A stretch of DNA of 64,000 bases from Sporodiniella umbellata (GCA_025677835.1 JAIXMR010000004.1:434001-498000), one strand, 5' to 3'; shown: positions 22,784-35,937, counted from the first letter of the stretch. Program-made: numbers and translations. Notes: a model not told the origin generated them from the letters alone.

Positions 22784-23727
22784 AGTTTTTTTTTGAATAA
22801 AAGGGTAAAAACAAAAAGTTACAAGTAGTGCTACAGCCAATCAAAGTCGATACTACTGGTCGGTTGAAATTATGTCATTGGCTAGAATTAATATTACAGA
22901 CCAGCTAGAAATCAACTTGTGATTCTTAACAAAACGTGTAGAAAGCTTTTTCTTTTCAACAACTTACCTTTCAAATTGAACGAAATACTTTTTAACAGAA
23001 AAATATGGCAATGTTATTAATGATAATACTAACCATAAACCACATTATTGAGATTACCACACTATACAGAGTACATAAAGGATCTTCTTAAGTTACACAG
23101 TATATACCATATTCAAACAGTGCAGACACAATTGTCTAAAAAACCAGCACAATGAGGATTTTTTTTTGTCTGTTGATACCCTGTTTTCTTTGGATTTCGC
23201 TTGGCCTGCTGATAACAATCGGTTGCTTCTGATGAGCATCAGTATATCCATCTAGTTCCGCGAGTTTTGAGTCTCTGTACAGGTGGTAATCGATCTCAAA
23301 GGATATTTATTACAGTAAAAAAAAAGTTGTAACATGTTCTGGCTCTGTCGTTTAGCATACTCTTGAAATCATCTCTTACACACGTAAACCTTCATGAATA
23401 CAGTAATTCGAGTATGCGCAGTGCTCTAGCAGTGTACACTTTTTTTTAGGCAGCAGCATCATTCATCACAAATCTCTTTCAATAACAAAGTAAATCATTA
23501 AAAGAATAAAAATCCAAAAAGCTAACAATGGAACTTTAAAGACTAGACAATGTTTGTTTGCTTTTTGTAGCATTAAAAAAGAACTTTAAAATTTATTGTT
23601 TTAGTAAAGATACATGAGTATATATTAAATTACAAGGATATTAGTACAAGAAAAATGTTTTACAAATTGAAAGGGGAGGTAGAGGAAAGGGAATAAAGTA
23701 ATTTTTTTTCTTTTTTCTTTTTTTTTT
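22784..23727. other. ARL5 promoter / flippase 3' flank
   Basis: About 0.94 kb without a supported exon on either strand. Some moderately GC-rich segments occur near 23180-23300, plus T runs at 23161-23168 and 23721-23730. Confidence 0.55.
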
Positions 23728-26700
23728 TTAGTATTCTATATTTTGATGTTGACGCTTGTTTTTAACCAATTCAATTTCACGAATAATATCGTTATCATAA
23801 GGGTAGTATTGTTGCATTACATGTTTTGCCGTCACACGGGGGATAAAACAAGCAACGATAGTTAGTATCAGTACAAGCCAATAGAAACCATTACCAAACA
23901 GACGAACGTGGCCAGCAAAAATAAACGCATTGAACTGAGCATAAACACCTACAAAGGCATAGTACACTAGAATGGATAATGATGACACCAGAATTTGAAC
24001 CCATGTATAGCTATACAGTGATATTACTACAAACAGATTGGCTGTACATACTGCAATGCTGGAGATAATAGTGCCGATTTCATAAAGACCATTGGCATCG
24101 TGCCCGCTAGGGTCAATGGCCCCACCCACTAAAAGCATATAGGGAAAAAAGAAACAGACTGACGATTGAAAGATGGAATCCAGAATGGTAAGCCAAAACC
24201 GCCACACTTTAAATTTATCGTTTCGTAATCCCATACGGTAGAGTTGTGGATATTTTAAAGAGGTTTTTGCATCCAGATCTTGGTCCCAAATACCCAAGAA
24301 AATGATAGGGAGCGAAGTAAATATTAAGTTGTACAATGTAACAAGAGCATAATCAAACATCATACTACCATTAAATCTAACACAAAAAATAATGGTCAAA
24401 CAAAAATTGAGTGACATGTAGGTACACTTACTGGCAAAATATTTGATACCAAAACAGTACAAAGGTCCAAACGATATTTTTAAAGAAAAATCCCATAACC
24501 ATTTCGGCTGTTCTCAAGTAAGACCATCTTCCGTGTACTAATAGTAGCCTTCTCAAGTATCTGAATTGTGCGATAGCATAGTCGGATGCCATTACAGCCT
24601 GACGCCCTTCAACACCAGATATGCCAACACCTACGTTGGCTTCTTGAATCATAGAGACATCATTGGCTCCATCTCCAATCGACAACGTCATAACTTTCAG
24701 CCCTTTCTTAACCAAGCGCACAACCTCTGCCTTTTGTTTGGGACTTACTCTACAACAAATCACACTAGAGCAGTGCATACCGATAGCTAATGTCTTGTCT
24801 TTTGTCTCTGGTTCCAGTGCATATTTGAGAGTTACTCCATCAATAACAAGGGCATACTTTCGATCCTCTATATTTGAATCTTTGTTAAATCTTTTTAAAG
24901 TGTCGTCCAATAGTTCCACTGTCTCTTCGCGAGTGCTTCCCTTTAAAATTAAAAGTTCCATGTCTGTTGTAAGGAGGTTACATGCATAGCCTATGTTGAT
25001 AGCTGTTTCCGTCTTGTCGCCAGTGAGAACCCAAAGTTTAATTCCTGATTTTGCTAGCTCTGCAATAGTCTCTGGAACGCCTTCTTGTAAACGATCTTCA
25101 ATAGCCGTTCCTCCCATAAGAAGCATATTACGCTCAATTTCTTCGCTAACTGCATCAAGACGCTCTTCGCGCTGAAGCATACTAGAAGCTGCCTCTTGGT
25201 ACTTTCTATTCCACACTCTGTATTCTTCTGGAGATATGAATCGGTAGGATAGACACAGTGTACGCAAACCTGATATTCAAAAAAGACAAATTAGATATAC
25301 ATACAAATAACATTGACTTTTTAGGCAATGGTTCGTTTATACCCTCATTTGCAAATTCTTCTAGATCTTTTAAAGTTGATTCGCGAAGAGCTGCTTGCTC
25401 TTCCTTTAAGTCTGTTTGACCACCAAAATTTTCACAGAGACGCTCGTATATAATAGAATCGGCACCCTTACAAAGTAGTACTATACGATCTGTATCAGCA
25501 GGCTTAATAATGACGCTCATTCGTTTTCTTGTAGAGTTGAATTCTAAAGTATTCAATAGCTGAAACTCTTTTTTTTCCCCTTTGATGTTTACAAACAATT
25601 TGTTGGAATCTCTACCCAAAAAGACAAATCCCAAATCTCTAGCAGTAGATACCAAGGCAGCTTCGTCAGGTGACTGTGCCTTATATTCAACGTAGTCAGG
25701 ATTCGTGTCGTCGGTTCGTTCAGCAATCACAGTGTGGCAAAGTGCAAGCGACTGATAGAAATGTGTAATTGCCTGGGATTGTTTTGAGTTGTCGGCCAGA
25801 TCATCAAACAGTTTAGGGTCGACAAAGGTTGGGTTGGGGCCAACAGATTTGTTTTTGAACAACCTTTCTTGCTTTGCAAACATTTCACTTCTGAGTTCAT
25901 CCAGCTGGCTGGTGTCGGAAAAAAGCTCTCTTTGCGTCATGTCCTCCATCGGCACTTCCGCTGTGCTCTCCTTATCGTAATAATGCTGACTTTGTTGTCG
26001 TTTAAGAGCACCCAAAGTAGCCTCAGTAGTCCCAAGGCCATAAGAGATGCCATTAATCGTACACTTTCGGTATTCCATGACATTTTGAGTTAAAGTGCCC
26101 GTTTTGTCTGAGAAAATATATTCAATTTGTCCAAGATCGTCAGAGATGTTCCAAGTTTTAGGAATACAAGGAGTGTCAGTTTCTTCGTGATACATTTCAA
26201 TATCAGCAAAAATAAAATAAGCCTAAGTTATTTTAATACATCATTAGTACTATTTTAATCATGCAACATATATGCATGTGCTACTTACAGCTAAAGTCTT
26301 CACTATTTCAACAGAAATATAAAGCGAAATAGGAACAATGTTTTGATACAGAATCAATGTAACCCTACATTCGTTCTTTTAGTCAGTTACTTTATACTAT
26401 TTTTGCTGTTTTTGTTTTTATTCTTGTCTGATACATTACCAAAATGTGATGAATCCTGAATAAGAAGCGTTCGTACCCTCAATGTTAAAATCAAAATAAC
26501 GAGAGGATCCATGATCATTAAACTGTACGCTATCCATAATTGAGCTTACAATGCAGATGACAGCTAGGATAACAAAGTTGGCGATAACCTTCAAATCATG
26601 TTTAGTTAAATTCAGTATGTATAAGATATATGTCATACATGAGGGTTTGTAGCTTTTGCTATTTTACTACGTTTTGATGGCGTTCTGCCTGAATTCAGCA

Positions 26701-28048
26701 TGATTTTTGTTTCACTTCCAGTATATACAACAATTCCGATGACCCATTTTGTGTTTCTTAATATACAGCCACGCAGCATAATATTATTATACGTTACAGC
26801 GTCTGCTTTTTCATGGGATACGCCTGATCTTACAGTAGCAGTATCAGTTGAATCAATCTGCCAACGCAAAACTGCGCTATACTGATATATATTAACATGA
26901 GGAGGCTCACTTTCAATATAAAATCGAGCTTGCTCACAATCTTGCTCGCTTTCCATCCCTGTTGTCCCTGGCAATCCCTGGCGTTGCTTTAAGTTTGTTT
27001 CTCCATCCAAATTTTGAGTTTCTACATAGCATATATTATCTGTTTCCGATGTGGACAATATAACAATGTCTGCTGGAATATCCTCATCGTTTTTTATCTT
27101 AACATAATCGCCAACGTTCAGTTCTTTCCACTTTACCTCATCCCATTTTGTTTGTGTGCTGTTTGTTGCTGTTGTTGTGTTGGATGCAATTGTTTCAGCA
27201 TTATTAGAGGGCTTTGGGTTGTTTCTGTTTGGATCCTCTGAGTCCGTGCGGTAAAGTACAGAATGGGGAATTGAGCCTGGTCTGTAAGGTCTCTTCGGTG
27301 TCAAATTGTGCGCAGATCCGCTAGGCTTAAAGATATTTGATAGCTCAGACCTTATTGTGTCAGATCTTTGTCTAACAGACCTCAGAATTGTCTTTGAGGT
27401 TTGATCAATGGCTGAAGTCAACGGTTGTTTGTCTTCTGATGGCCGCTTCTCCTGTTTGCTCTTTTCAACCTTTTTGATTGTTTTTATCTGTCTGTATTGA
27501 TGTGAATATTTGTTTTCTGAACCAGAAAGTAGTGAAAGGTAGCCTAACGCAATATGGAGGTAATACCAAGTTCCTCTTGATATTTCTGGTATGTTTACAT
27601 TTCTCCAGTTTGATAACTTCAGCACTTTTGAGTTGTTTACTTTGTTGTCGCTTTGGTTTCGTTTGAAATCTTCAACTGCATCTTTGATTGCCGTGATGAT
27701 CAGAATTGCAATCAAAGGTAATGCTGACACTGCTGGTTCTGTCACACCAAAAAGTGGTATACATTGTAACACTACTAAAAACAAAAAGTATAGGTTTGCT
27801 ACATTTCTAAACTGTTCGAACAAATTTTTTGGAATAAACGATAATGGTGTATATTTTGCTGTTCTGACTCTATTGCTAACAAAAGGGTACTCTTCAATAT
27901 CTTCCTCTGGTATATCCATATTCACGTATATCTTTCTGCGCGATTGCATATATGACGAAGTTGACTCTGTACGCTGAAGTCTTTCATCTCTATCCTCTTC
28001 GCTATCCTCTTCATCTCTTTTTCTCTTTAAAGACCACTTTTGAAGCAT
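23728..28048 (-). CDS. P4-type phospholipid flippase (DNF1/2-like)
   Basis: A 1333-residue P-type ATPase from six exons (28048-26639, 26588-26440, 26364-26289, 26222-25343, 25269-24432, 24376-23728). It has the P4 N-terminal FVSNRVRTAKYTPLSFIPKNLFEQF, the actuator-domain DGET (within NLDGETNLK), the phosphorylated Asp of FSDKTGTLTQN at about residue 584, the nucleotide-binding KGADSIIYERL, the hinge GDGANDVSMIQ and the C-terminal IFTSLPIIFLGIWDQD. Such enzymes move phospholipids to the cytosolic leaflet at the plasma membrane or Golgi, usually with a Cdc50/Lem3 partner, which is not in this window. A charged, Ser/Asn-rich insert of about 130 residues sits between the first membrane pair and the actuator domain. 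Confidence 0.95.
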
Positions 28049-28195
28049 TTCATAAAAATAAAAATAAAAAAAGAGAGAGAAAAGCAACAATTTAGAAATA
28101 GCGATCTTTTTCTTTTTTTTAGAGTTTTAGTCCCACGTGTAATTATATAGGCGCGGATAAATAAAAAAACCGGGTAAAATATTTCTAATGCCTTG

Positions 28196-29162
28196 TCAAT
28201 TTATAATCTTTCTGCTGGGACAATTTTTTTGTGAGACAGTTTTGCGTTCAGTTGAGTAAAAGAAAAGGCCAAGATAACTCAAGAAAAGACTACTTTTTAT
28301 TTTAAGAGGCTCAAAAAAATCTAGTAAAACACCTGATTTGATATGGTAGTGTTGTAAAACTTCTGATACGCTAACAGCGTATTTGCCATTTTCTAAAAGA
28401 CAACCCGGATTTTCGTGCCGGCTTAGACGGCTGGAGTTTTCACGTATATTAAACCGAGACAAAATCTGAGTAAAATGAAGTTACAACAACAACAAAAAAA
28501 GAGGTAAGAAAAAAGGATCTTACCTTGCTAAAGTAAAAGAGTGTGTTTATGTTGCAGTTGTCTATGTTGCGTATTTCGTACTTGTGCTAGGATTACATTT
28601 GTAACACACGGAAGCTCATAAGTATTGGATAATTGTTTAATTTTATTCAACACTACATAATAACGATCTGATGACTAATTGTGGAGTACTAGAGACAATA
28701 ACACTAAAATCAGTATGAGTCTTATTATGTTTGCAGCATTCAATCATATGATGCTATAAGATGCAAAAAAACAGCAAAAAGATATACTTTGTTTAGACAT
28801 ACGAACTTGTTTTATACAAATTCTTCTGTTTACGAGAACAAAGCACTTCCTATACTATTGAATCTTTTTTAACTTTTCTCCTGTGAATCGCCTTACTTTA
28901 ATATGATACCGGTATAAATTTACCAAATAACAACTTGTAGACTTCTTTTGGTTTTTCTAACAAAGATAATGGCATAACTCCCTGTGACTATGTTGATCAC
29001 TATAGCTTTTTTTCGTAAAGGTGGATAAATTCCCATACCATTGAGTTTGGTCAAACTGTTTAGAGTCGGGTTTTGAAGAATGCCAAGCTGCACTGAAAAC
29101 AACAATGGCAGTCTCTTTTTTGCAAACAGCGCTTTATCCACAGCATATATAGTTATAGACAT
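28196..29162 (-). pseudogene. RAD51-paralogue-like (RecA-fold) gene fragments, possibly decayed
   Basis: Three minus-strand pieces resemble successive parts of a RAD51D-type RecA fold. At about 29080-29030, ILQNPTLNSLTKLNGMGIY parallels the pre-Walker-A segment. At about 28670-28560, LNKIKQLSNTYELPCVTN resembles the helix and strand before the conserved TN of RecA folds. At 28478-28196, ILSRFNIRENSSRLSRH with a later KYAVS parallels the C-terminal TRL..LSR..R.A.L..H strands. Between them I find stops and no clean Walker A: TGSYAIIFVRKT looks like a disrupted GxxxxGKT. Plausible introns exist (donor GTAAG at about 28520, acceptor CTCAG before 28478), but I could not join all pieces in frame. 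It may be a pseudogene or a very divergent gene with missed exons. Confidence 0.35.
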
Positions 29163-29247
29163 ATTTTTTTTCTGTATACAGAAACATCTGAAATAGCGAG
29201 TTAAAGCAGCATGATGTCAATATGGTATCGGCACGCATCAAGAGATG

Positions 29248-29492
29248 CTAGATGTTTCCACTGCTAGAAAAAGCCACATCGCTATGGAGCCGATCCAGGT
29301 ATTTCATTTGATTTTCTTGGATTATCTTGGCCTTTTCTCTTGCTGGACTGAACACAAAGCCGTATCGCAAAAAATATGCTCCCGTAATAAACGATGCTTT
29401 TAACAAAAAGAAAAAAAGAGAAACAGCACTAAAACAAGTACACTTGTCCCATTGTTGAATAAAAAAGTTGTCTTTTGAGATAAGAGTAGCAT
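29248..29492 (-). CDS. mini membrane protein, unknown
   Basis: A two-exon model (29492-29444 and 29396-29248) gives 65 residues starting MLLLSQKTTF. The intron runs from GTGTAC to AAAAG, and the phase fits. One hydrophobic segment (FITGAYFLRYGFVF) is followed by a charged helix (REKAKIIQENQMKYLDRLH). No family is recognised. The smooth helix and the fitting junction argue for a real exon 2; exon 1 is less certain. Confidence 0.3.
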
Positions 29493-32400
29493 AAACAAAC
29501 AAAAACAAATTTATCTATGAATTGTAATGGGCGAAATATAATTTTGTTGTAATATCAACTTTTTAGGGTAGTTTTTTTTATTTATCATAACTGACTGTCT
29601 AAACAATTATCGATTTTCCAATTGATATTGAACAAGCAGGGCTAGCTTAGGTAATGCTGTGTCTTCTAATATATGAATCTAAATTCACTTCACTTATGTC
29701 GTTTCCATCCATTTAGTACCCGACTTTTAGACATTCTATTTTGCCATGGTTTGTATTTCGAAATCTATATTACCAAGGCTCTTTTTATCTTGATCGCTGG
29801 ACTGGCCTTATCTCTGCGTAAGCCTTCCAGGCCAAAGACAAAAGTTTCATTTTGGTTAGCAAATGTTTTTGTTTTTAGTTCTCAGCGGCTTTTATATAGC
29901 GGGTTTTTGATCAATAGCCTAGGAAATTTAGACACACAGTGCGTTTTGATTATTATAGATATTCCTTATAGCAGTATTAGATCAGTAAGGTACTGCAAGT
30001 AGAGCCCATGTGCCTTTTCTGTATCGGTTTTTGTTATTCCGTTTTTGTCGATTGTTTTTCGTAAGCTATCTATGGGGGGTTTTTCCGTTCTGCAATGACG
30101 CTAATTTCCATATTATGATAGAGTCGTATACCTTACTAAAGCTTTCAACGCATTTCATTGAATGACCAAATAGTTATAGATTAGCTCCAAAAAAAGAAAG
30201 AAAACAATGAGCTCCACTCATGATACCTATTAATCTTTCATAGCTGGTAGCACTTGGCTTTCTTCAGCCCGTAAAGACCACAGTATTTTTATTGGTATGT
30301 CATCAAGCAAATGTCGAGAAAAAAATCTACACATACGTACAGGTATATTTATGAGGAAGAGAAAAAATTTGAGAGCTATTGGGTTTTCAATGTCCATCCT
30401 CAATTTCTAATTTCAAAGATTGCTCATTAAGGATTCTGAGCCATATGAAAAAGCTTCACATTAAAAAGGGCATAGCCTAAAAAAGAAAAGAGACAACACA
30501 AAAGTCTCAACGAATAAGAAAAAGATCCAACAAAACAAAACCTGATGGAACAAGGAATTAAAGGCAAAATTGGTTACGGAAAACAACCTAGCCTTACGAT
30601 TGCTTTTCGAAAAACTTCATAGCGACGTCGAGCCAGATTGGACACTTCACTACCTTTTCTTGAATTTTCTAGAATAAGACATTGTTAATTACTTAGTTTG
30701 TCTTGGGTGCTTTGATTTTCTTAGCTCAACCTAAAATCTCACATTCTGTTATCATTAATTACTTCTCAGCCCTTCAGTATTGTAACATTTTAATTGTGCG
30801 AGGTTTCTGTTACACAAATGAGCTCGCGATCACCGGAAAACAAAAATTGTTTAGCCGTGCTACACTGCCGGAGAGTTTGCCCTGAATGTAGTCAGGCTGC
30901 TTGCCATTGAAAAGCCACTTTATGCCTCCCAATCCATATAAAATTAAAAGTGTGTTCTATGTAAACTTTACGCAAAAAATCTTAGGGAAAAGGAGATATC
31001 TTTAACTATACATACTATGTATGTTCACCTTAAATTACATATGATGAAGCTCACAACTTTACTACACCTACAATATCTTTTGTATTTGAAATAGTTCTGG
31101 CATAAAAACGGAGAGGATTTGTTACAACTTTTTTATATAAAAATGCGTTTTGAAGATTAATCGCGTTGTATATGCATTTTTTTAATGTCTCATAACGCTT
31201 GTTAAATTTTCTAATTCTGACAACACAGTGGTATACATAAAGCTTACTATATTTCAAATCCATATTATTTATGAAAGAGGAGCAGCTTATTACATATTTC
31301 TATGACTATTTCAAAAATTGTGGAATTTAGAAAAAACTTTTCAAAAATCAGTTTATCTCGGTAAGATATTTATAACTCACTACTGGATAATAATATTGCA
31401 AGCACAATATTTTAGCATTACAATTGACTAGTTACAGAAAAAGAAGATTTTTAGCATTCAAAGTAAGCTCCTTTTTTTGTGACAGAAAATATCAAATGTA
31501 TAAAGACTGTTGCGTAAGTAGAGTAAAAGTAACTATCAGTCAAATATGAGATTGATACTTGATTTAAGTAATGTTTAAATTCTCTTTTGGGCTGTATATA
31601 TATTTTTTTTTTACACTTTATGAACACTTTTCGAGAAAAAAACCTAAACGATCTTTGTAAAGATGTAAATACATTTGCTTTGCCGCAAAATGAGTCGATC
31701 AAATTAAATAAGACGTGTATACAGTCATCGTTCTTGAAAAAAAAGCATTAAGCACTACAATGCATTATTTTACTATTATTGAGATACTAAAAAAAACGAA
31801 GCATTATTGAGACTCGGAAACAACAAACAAAAATTATAGGCTTCGTGTTTGAAGCTATTTTAAAACGTAATAACACATGTACAGATTTTTTAAACGTTGT
31901 GTATCTGACAATCACAAAAATAAAAGCTTCTTAATAAGTGCTTTGATACAATTGTCAGGTCGAAACAAACTTTAAAGGTTTGCTTTTTTACGTCTTTTAG
32001 GTATTTGTACATAATGGCTGTTACAGGAGCTAATTCGTTATTCTGTGTTTATAAGCAAATACATCATTTTGTTATACTATTTGAATTTTTTAAGCTCTTC
32101 ATTCTTTGTATCAAATTATCTATAGTAGTCTTGCTGTTTAAGAGCATGCATGTGCCCAATTGACACAAAAAAAAAGCCGCTTTTGTATTCATATGCAGAA
32201 AGTTTAATTTTTATTTGGTATACAGACGTGATAATCTTACTGTTTTTCCTTTTTTTTTAAAAAAAAAAAAAACTATACGGACATTTGTTAACACTTAAAA
32301 ACAAAAAAACATATATATTAAATATATCTAAGTGAATTTTTTTTAAAAAAAAGCTTTTATATTGGTTTTTTTGAAGCTGCTTTGGCTATACTTGCGCTTT

Positions 32401-33760
32401 AAAACCCTAAACTCAATTGATATTTGTTTATACTTATTGAAAATTTATAGCTAAAACTGATTTTTTTTGGTATAAGGTTTGTTTTTTCTTTTACACTATG
32501 TAAAAGTAAAAGCTGATGTGAATTCAGTTTTTAAAACTAAGCTTATAGAGCTGTAAAAAAACCAGAACAAAACCAATTCGGCTTTTGAATTTTTTTCCGC
32601 TGTATTGAAATGATAAAAACTGGTTTTCCCGTTGTAAAGAGTTATCTAAATTGCGGGGAGCAGTATTTTCACTTGAGTAGTCAAAATATATCATCTCACA
32701 CATGTAATCAAATTTAATTCTCCTCTTAAATTATTATCTCAGATATATTTATTTATGCAACTACCAACATGTCAAAAAGTGAAACTGGTTGCGAGTTTGA
32801 GTAATCTTTGACTTCTACGACTTTCAAATTTATGCCGAAGACCATTTACTATTTTACCCTTCAAAAACGTCTGCTTGATTTTTTTTTAAAGTTGCTTTTG
32901 AACAAGTCCCGATGTAGGTCCTTTATTCGTACAAGACAATGTGAAAAAGTGACATAAATGCATTTTTTTAAATACTCTTTTATAATCTATTTTACTACCA
33001 TTTATTAGAGCAAGTAGTATCTTGTTAGGGAAAACATAAGCATTTTTCGTTTGAAGTAGCCTATTCTCTATATTTTTCCAAAAAAAAAAAAAAACCTACA
33101 TTAGCAGCCCAAACATTACATTGAACCGAAAGTGCTGGCGTTGCTGAAGAGGCGCGCCTCCCATTGAACTGTATTGAAATGATATATTAACGGTTTAATG
33201 AGTGTTATACATTCAATAAGTCTCAGAAATGAGTGAAAAAAGCTATTCACAATAAAACCGCCACTAGAAGAAAAGCGTCTGAGCTAACGATTAGTGTCAA
33301 ACACTTTATGTACGTGTCTCGGTAAGATCTTAACAAAAACCTCGTCGAAGTGCAGTTGTAATTGCATGGCTATTATATTTTTTTGAATAGTCCTTTAATT
33401 ATAAATAGCTTCGTCAGCGCATACAGGCTTTTAGAATATATTGTATGTCCAGTTTTTTTTTGCTACTACTGAAAGTTTGGTATGCATTCTACTGTAGATC
33501 AGTACTTTAAATCACTGTTTGTTACACAATGCTTCAAGAAGCTCAACTTATCTTTGAAAGCATATAGTAAAAGATTTGTAAAGCGGCATTACAGCCTGCT
33601 ATTGTGCTGTTTCTTAAAATGAATAATGAAGTGCGAATCTGTGATCTTTCCCTTTCACACTTAGTATCTTTTAAAATAAGACAGACATGTTCCTGAGCGC
33701 CATAACACCCTCTTTGATATAGTCAAATATATTACATGAGTAAAGTAAGTTTGTTTTTAT
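29493..33760. other. 4.3 kb gene desert
   Basis: The longest stretch without a supported gene. It is strongly AT-rich, with a short GC-rich island near 33128-33170 (AGGCGCGCCT). At 29673-29910 a plus-strand exon pair (donor GTAAGC at 29819, acceptor TTTTTAG near 29879) would encode a mini protein ending in a hydrophobic helix, but support is weak. A minus-strand 70-codon frame at 31263-31051 has no recognisable family. No transposon-like terminal repeats, polymerase motifs or tRNA boxes were seen. Confidence 0.45.
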
Positions 33761-34471
33761 TTAACGGGAAGTAGCAGCGGCCTTAGGGGCAAAACCCTTA
33801 GCTTGTTGCTTGCTAACCTTGGGTTGACCCTAAATATAACGGTGAGTTAAAGATTAAATTTGCAAATATATTAGCTTACAGCAGGGGTGGAGGCCTTCTT
33901 GGCAGCAGCAGCAGCCTTCTTGGCATCTTTGCTCTTGGAGATAGCGGCTTGGCGAGCGGCAGCACGGGCATCGGGCTTTTGGTTACGCTTAGCACGAATG
34001 GCATCCCAAGAAGCACCAACAACGGCACGTTCGTGCTTAACAGTACGACGAGAACGCTTCTTTTGGACTTCTTCGGTCATACCCTTCTTGTTCAAACGAC
34101 GGTAGATAGCGGTCCATCTGATCTTACGGGGGTTCAAACGTTGAAGGAAGTAAGATTCAGTCTTACCATTGATGAATTTGAAAGTCTACACAATGTCATT
34201 AGCATCAAAATCCTCTCAATTAAAATCGATGCGATTAGATTCTTAGTTGATTACTTACTCTACAAAAAGCATTAGTGATTGTTTACGAACTCGCCTTCGA
34301 ACTAAAATTTTTGTAAAATGTCTCTTACCTAGAATCAATACGAACGTATGTCTTACCCTTGGCAGGATAGATCTTTTGACCAGAGAAGGAGCAAATCTCA
34401 AGCCTAAGTAAGCAGTATAGGTGAGATGACTGTATCGGTTTATGTAATGGATTGATGGATCTTTACTTCAT
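33761..34471 (-). CDS. RPL24: 60S ribosomal protein eL24
   Basis: A 151-residue eL24 on the large ribosomal subunit. Exons: 34471-34467 (5 nt, ATGAA), 34403-34329, 34259 (1 nt), 34185-33880 and 33829-33761. The N-terminal zinc-ribbon-like part reads MKLEICSFSGQKIYPAKG and continues to VRIDSR-TFKFINGK; then NPRKIRWT, KKRSRRTVK, GASWDAI and a C-terminus of KQQAKGFAPKAAATSR typical of fungal eL24. The codon for Arg in DSR-TF is only completed if a single A at 34259, flanked by canonical splice sites, is kept; skipping it frameshifts the rest of the protein. Intron-rich ribosomal protein genes are usual. Confidence 0.95.
34259..34259 (-). other. putative 1-nucleotide exon of eL24
   Basis: On the coding strand, TTTTTGTAG ends one intron (34328-34260, 69 nt), a lone A follows, and GTAAGTAATC begins the next intron (34258-34186, 73 nt). 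Both introns have normal size and canonical ends. The A completes AG|A (Arg) before ACT (Thr), restoring alignment with eL24 of other eukaryotes at exactly one residue. Confidence 0.8.
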
Positions 34472-35229
34472 TGTTATTAATGGGTGCTTATGGGAGAACT
34501 GAAAGAGAGAGTATAATCAAATTCGATTTTACACATTGCTAAAGGGGAACTCTCACTCTCCTCACTGAGAATCAGCCATGTCCGGCTCGGAGAAATAACA
34601 ATTTGGTCTTTCAAGGCCAAAGTTTCACTCTTTGGTTGGGCGTTCCAATTTTTTAGTTACCGAATGTACGTCTCCTTATGGTTTATTTGAGTTTCAAAAA
34701 AGGGCAGGTGCCAACACAAGTTGTATAACGACAGAAATCAAGTTGAGCAGCGGCAGAAATAAGCTAAAAAAAAAAGAATATCGCTACAACAAACGTTAAA
34801 GGAAAGCTCGAACAACCAAAGTAAGCATTGTGCCTTTCCAGTTCAACAGACACAGATGCTTTGGAAACAACAAGAATGCGCCTGTGGCGCCTGAATTACA
34901 CAACAGGTTACTTACATATCCCTATCTGTTTACGCACAACTTAAAACAAAAGGCTTAAATTTTGTATCGTCTCTACTACTCATATAGAACTGATAAGTGA
35001 GTACTTTATACGTAGCATCATATAAATAGAAATGCTTTTACAGAACTGTGTACGCAAATTTTCTTACTTCTATTTGCGCTTTTCTTTTTCAAATACGTAT
35101 AGCGCTTTATTAAGATTTTTTGTTTTGTAACGTTAATTCCGTTCAGCAAAAATAAACAGAAAAAAACAGTGTGTTGTAGCTACTAACTGCAAAGGCAACT
35201 CACATATTTATCGATTAAGCCTGCAAAGC
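34472..35229. other. eL24 promoter region and CENP-X 3' flank
   Basis: About 0.76 kb with moderately GC-rich segments at 34545-34640 and 34866-34895 (a TGTGGCGCCTG element with GGCGCC core). No open frame is supported. It is probably the promoter and leader of the highly expressed eL24 gene. Confidence 0.5.
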
Positions 35230-35673
35230 TCAAAAGTCTAATAGAAGTTGAGGCAAAATTCTTTCTAACGCTTCTACATTAATAGCATTTTTGTTGGTCG
35301 TTTGTGATGCTATAGACATAGCCTCCAATTCCTCTGATGATCTATGAACAGCTTCTATTATGTATAATGTTTGGATGAATTCTTGATGACTTGTCTCTCT
35401 TTTTCTTTTTTATCTCACCAACAACAAACAACCTCAAAAACTCACTGGATAGTTGTATGGCATCTTTGTTTGCTAAATGCAAGTCGTTAATGGAGCGTCT
35501 TGTTATACATTAATAAAACGAACCTCTTGTGGTTTCATTTTTCCATTCAGCTTTGAAAGCGTTGTGGATTATGCTCTACAAAAAAAAGAAAGCAGGAAAT
35601 AGATAAGATTTCAATTGAGAGTTATTTGGAACTGCAATTCTGGCTGTACTTGATTCAATTCTGGTTCATCCAT
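35230..35673 (-). CDS. CENPX: CENP-X / MHF2 histone-fold protein
   Basis: An 84-residue protein from four small exons (35673-35650, 35575-35524, 35472-35419, 35354-35230; total 255 nt, phases consistent). Diagnostic stretches are the IIHNAFKAEWKNETTR first helix, DAIQLSSEFLRLFVVEAVHRS, and the C-terminus VEALERILPQLLLDF, which is close to the CENP-X end in animals and yeasts. CENP-X pairs with CENP-S in a histone-fold tetramer at the inner kinetochore and in the FANCM-MHF DNA-remodelling complex. Length matches human CENP-X (81). The first exon uses a GTACAG donor and is the least certain part. Confidence 0.88.
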
Positions 35674-35937
35674 CGATCTATTTCGAAATAAAAAAGGCTT
35701 TTTATCTTTGAGCAAGCTTAAAAATATGTAAGGAAACTCTGCATAGTATTTTTCTCGTGCTGATTTAAGTAATTATACACATATATAAAACTTGTCCTTT
35801 TAAAAGTTCATTTGCAACTTCTACTTGACAGTATTTGTCTTTACTTTTTGGTACTATGCTTATTAGAAATCTATTGGTCCAATCAACTAAAATTGATATA
35901 CTTGTAGCTGACAGGGGCTTTTTTTTTAGGCAATTAA

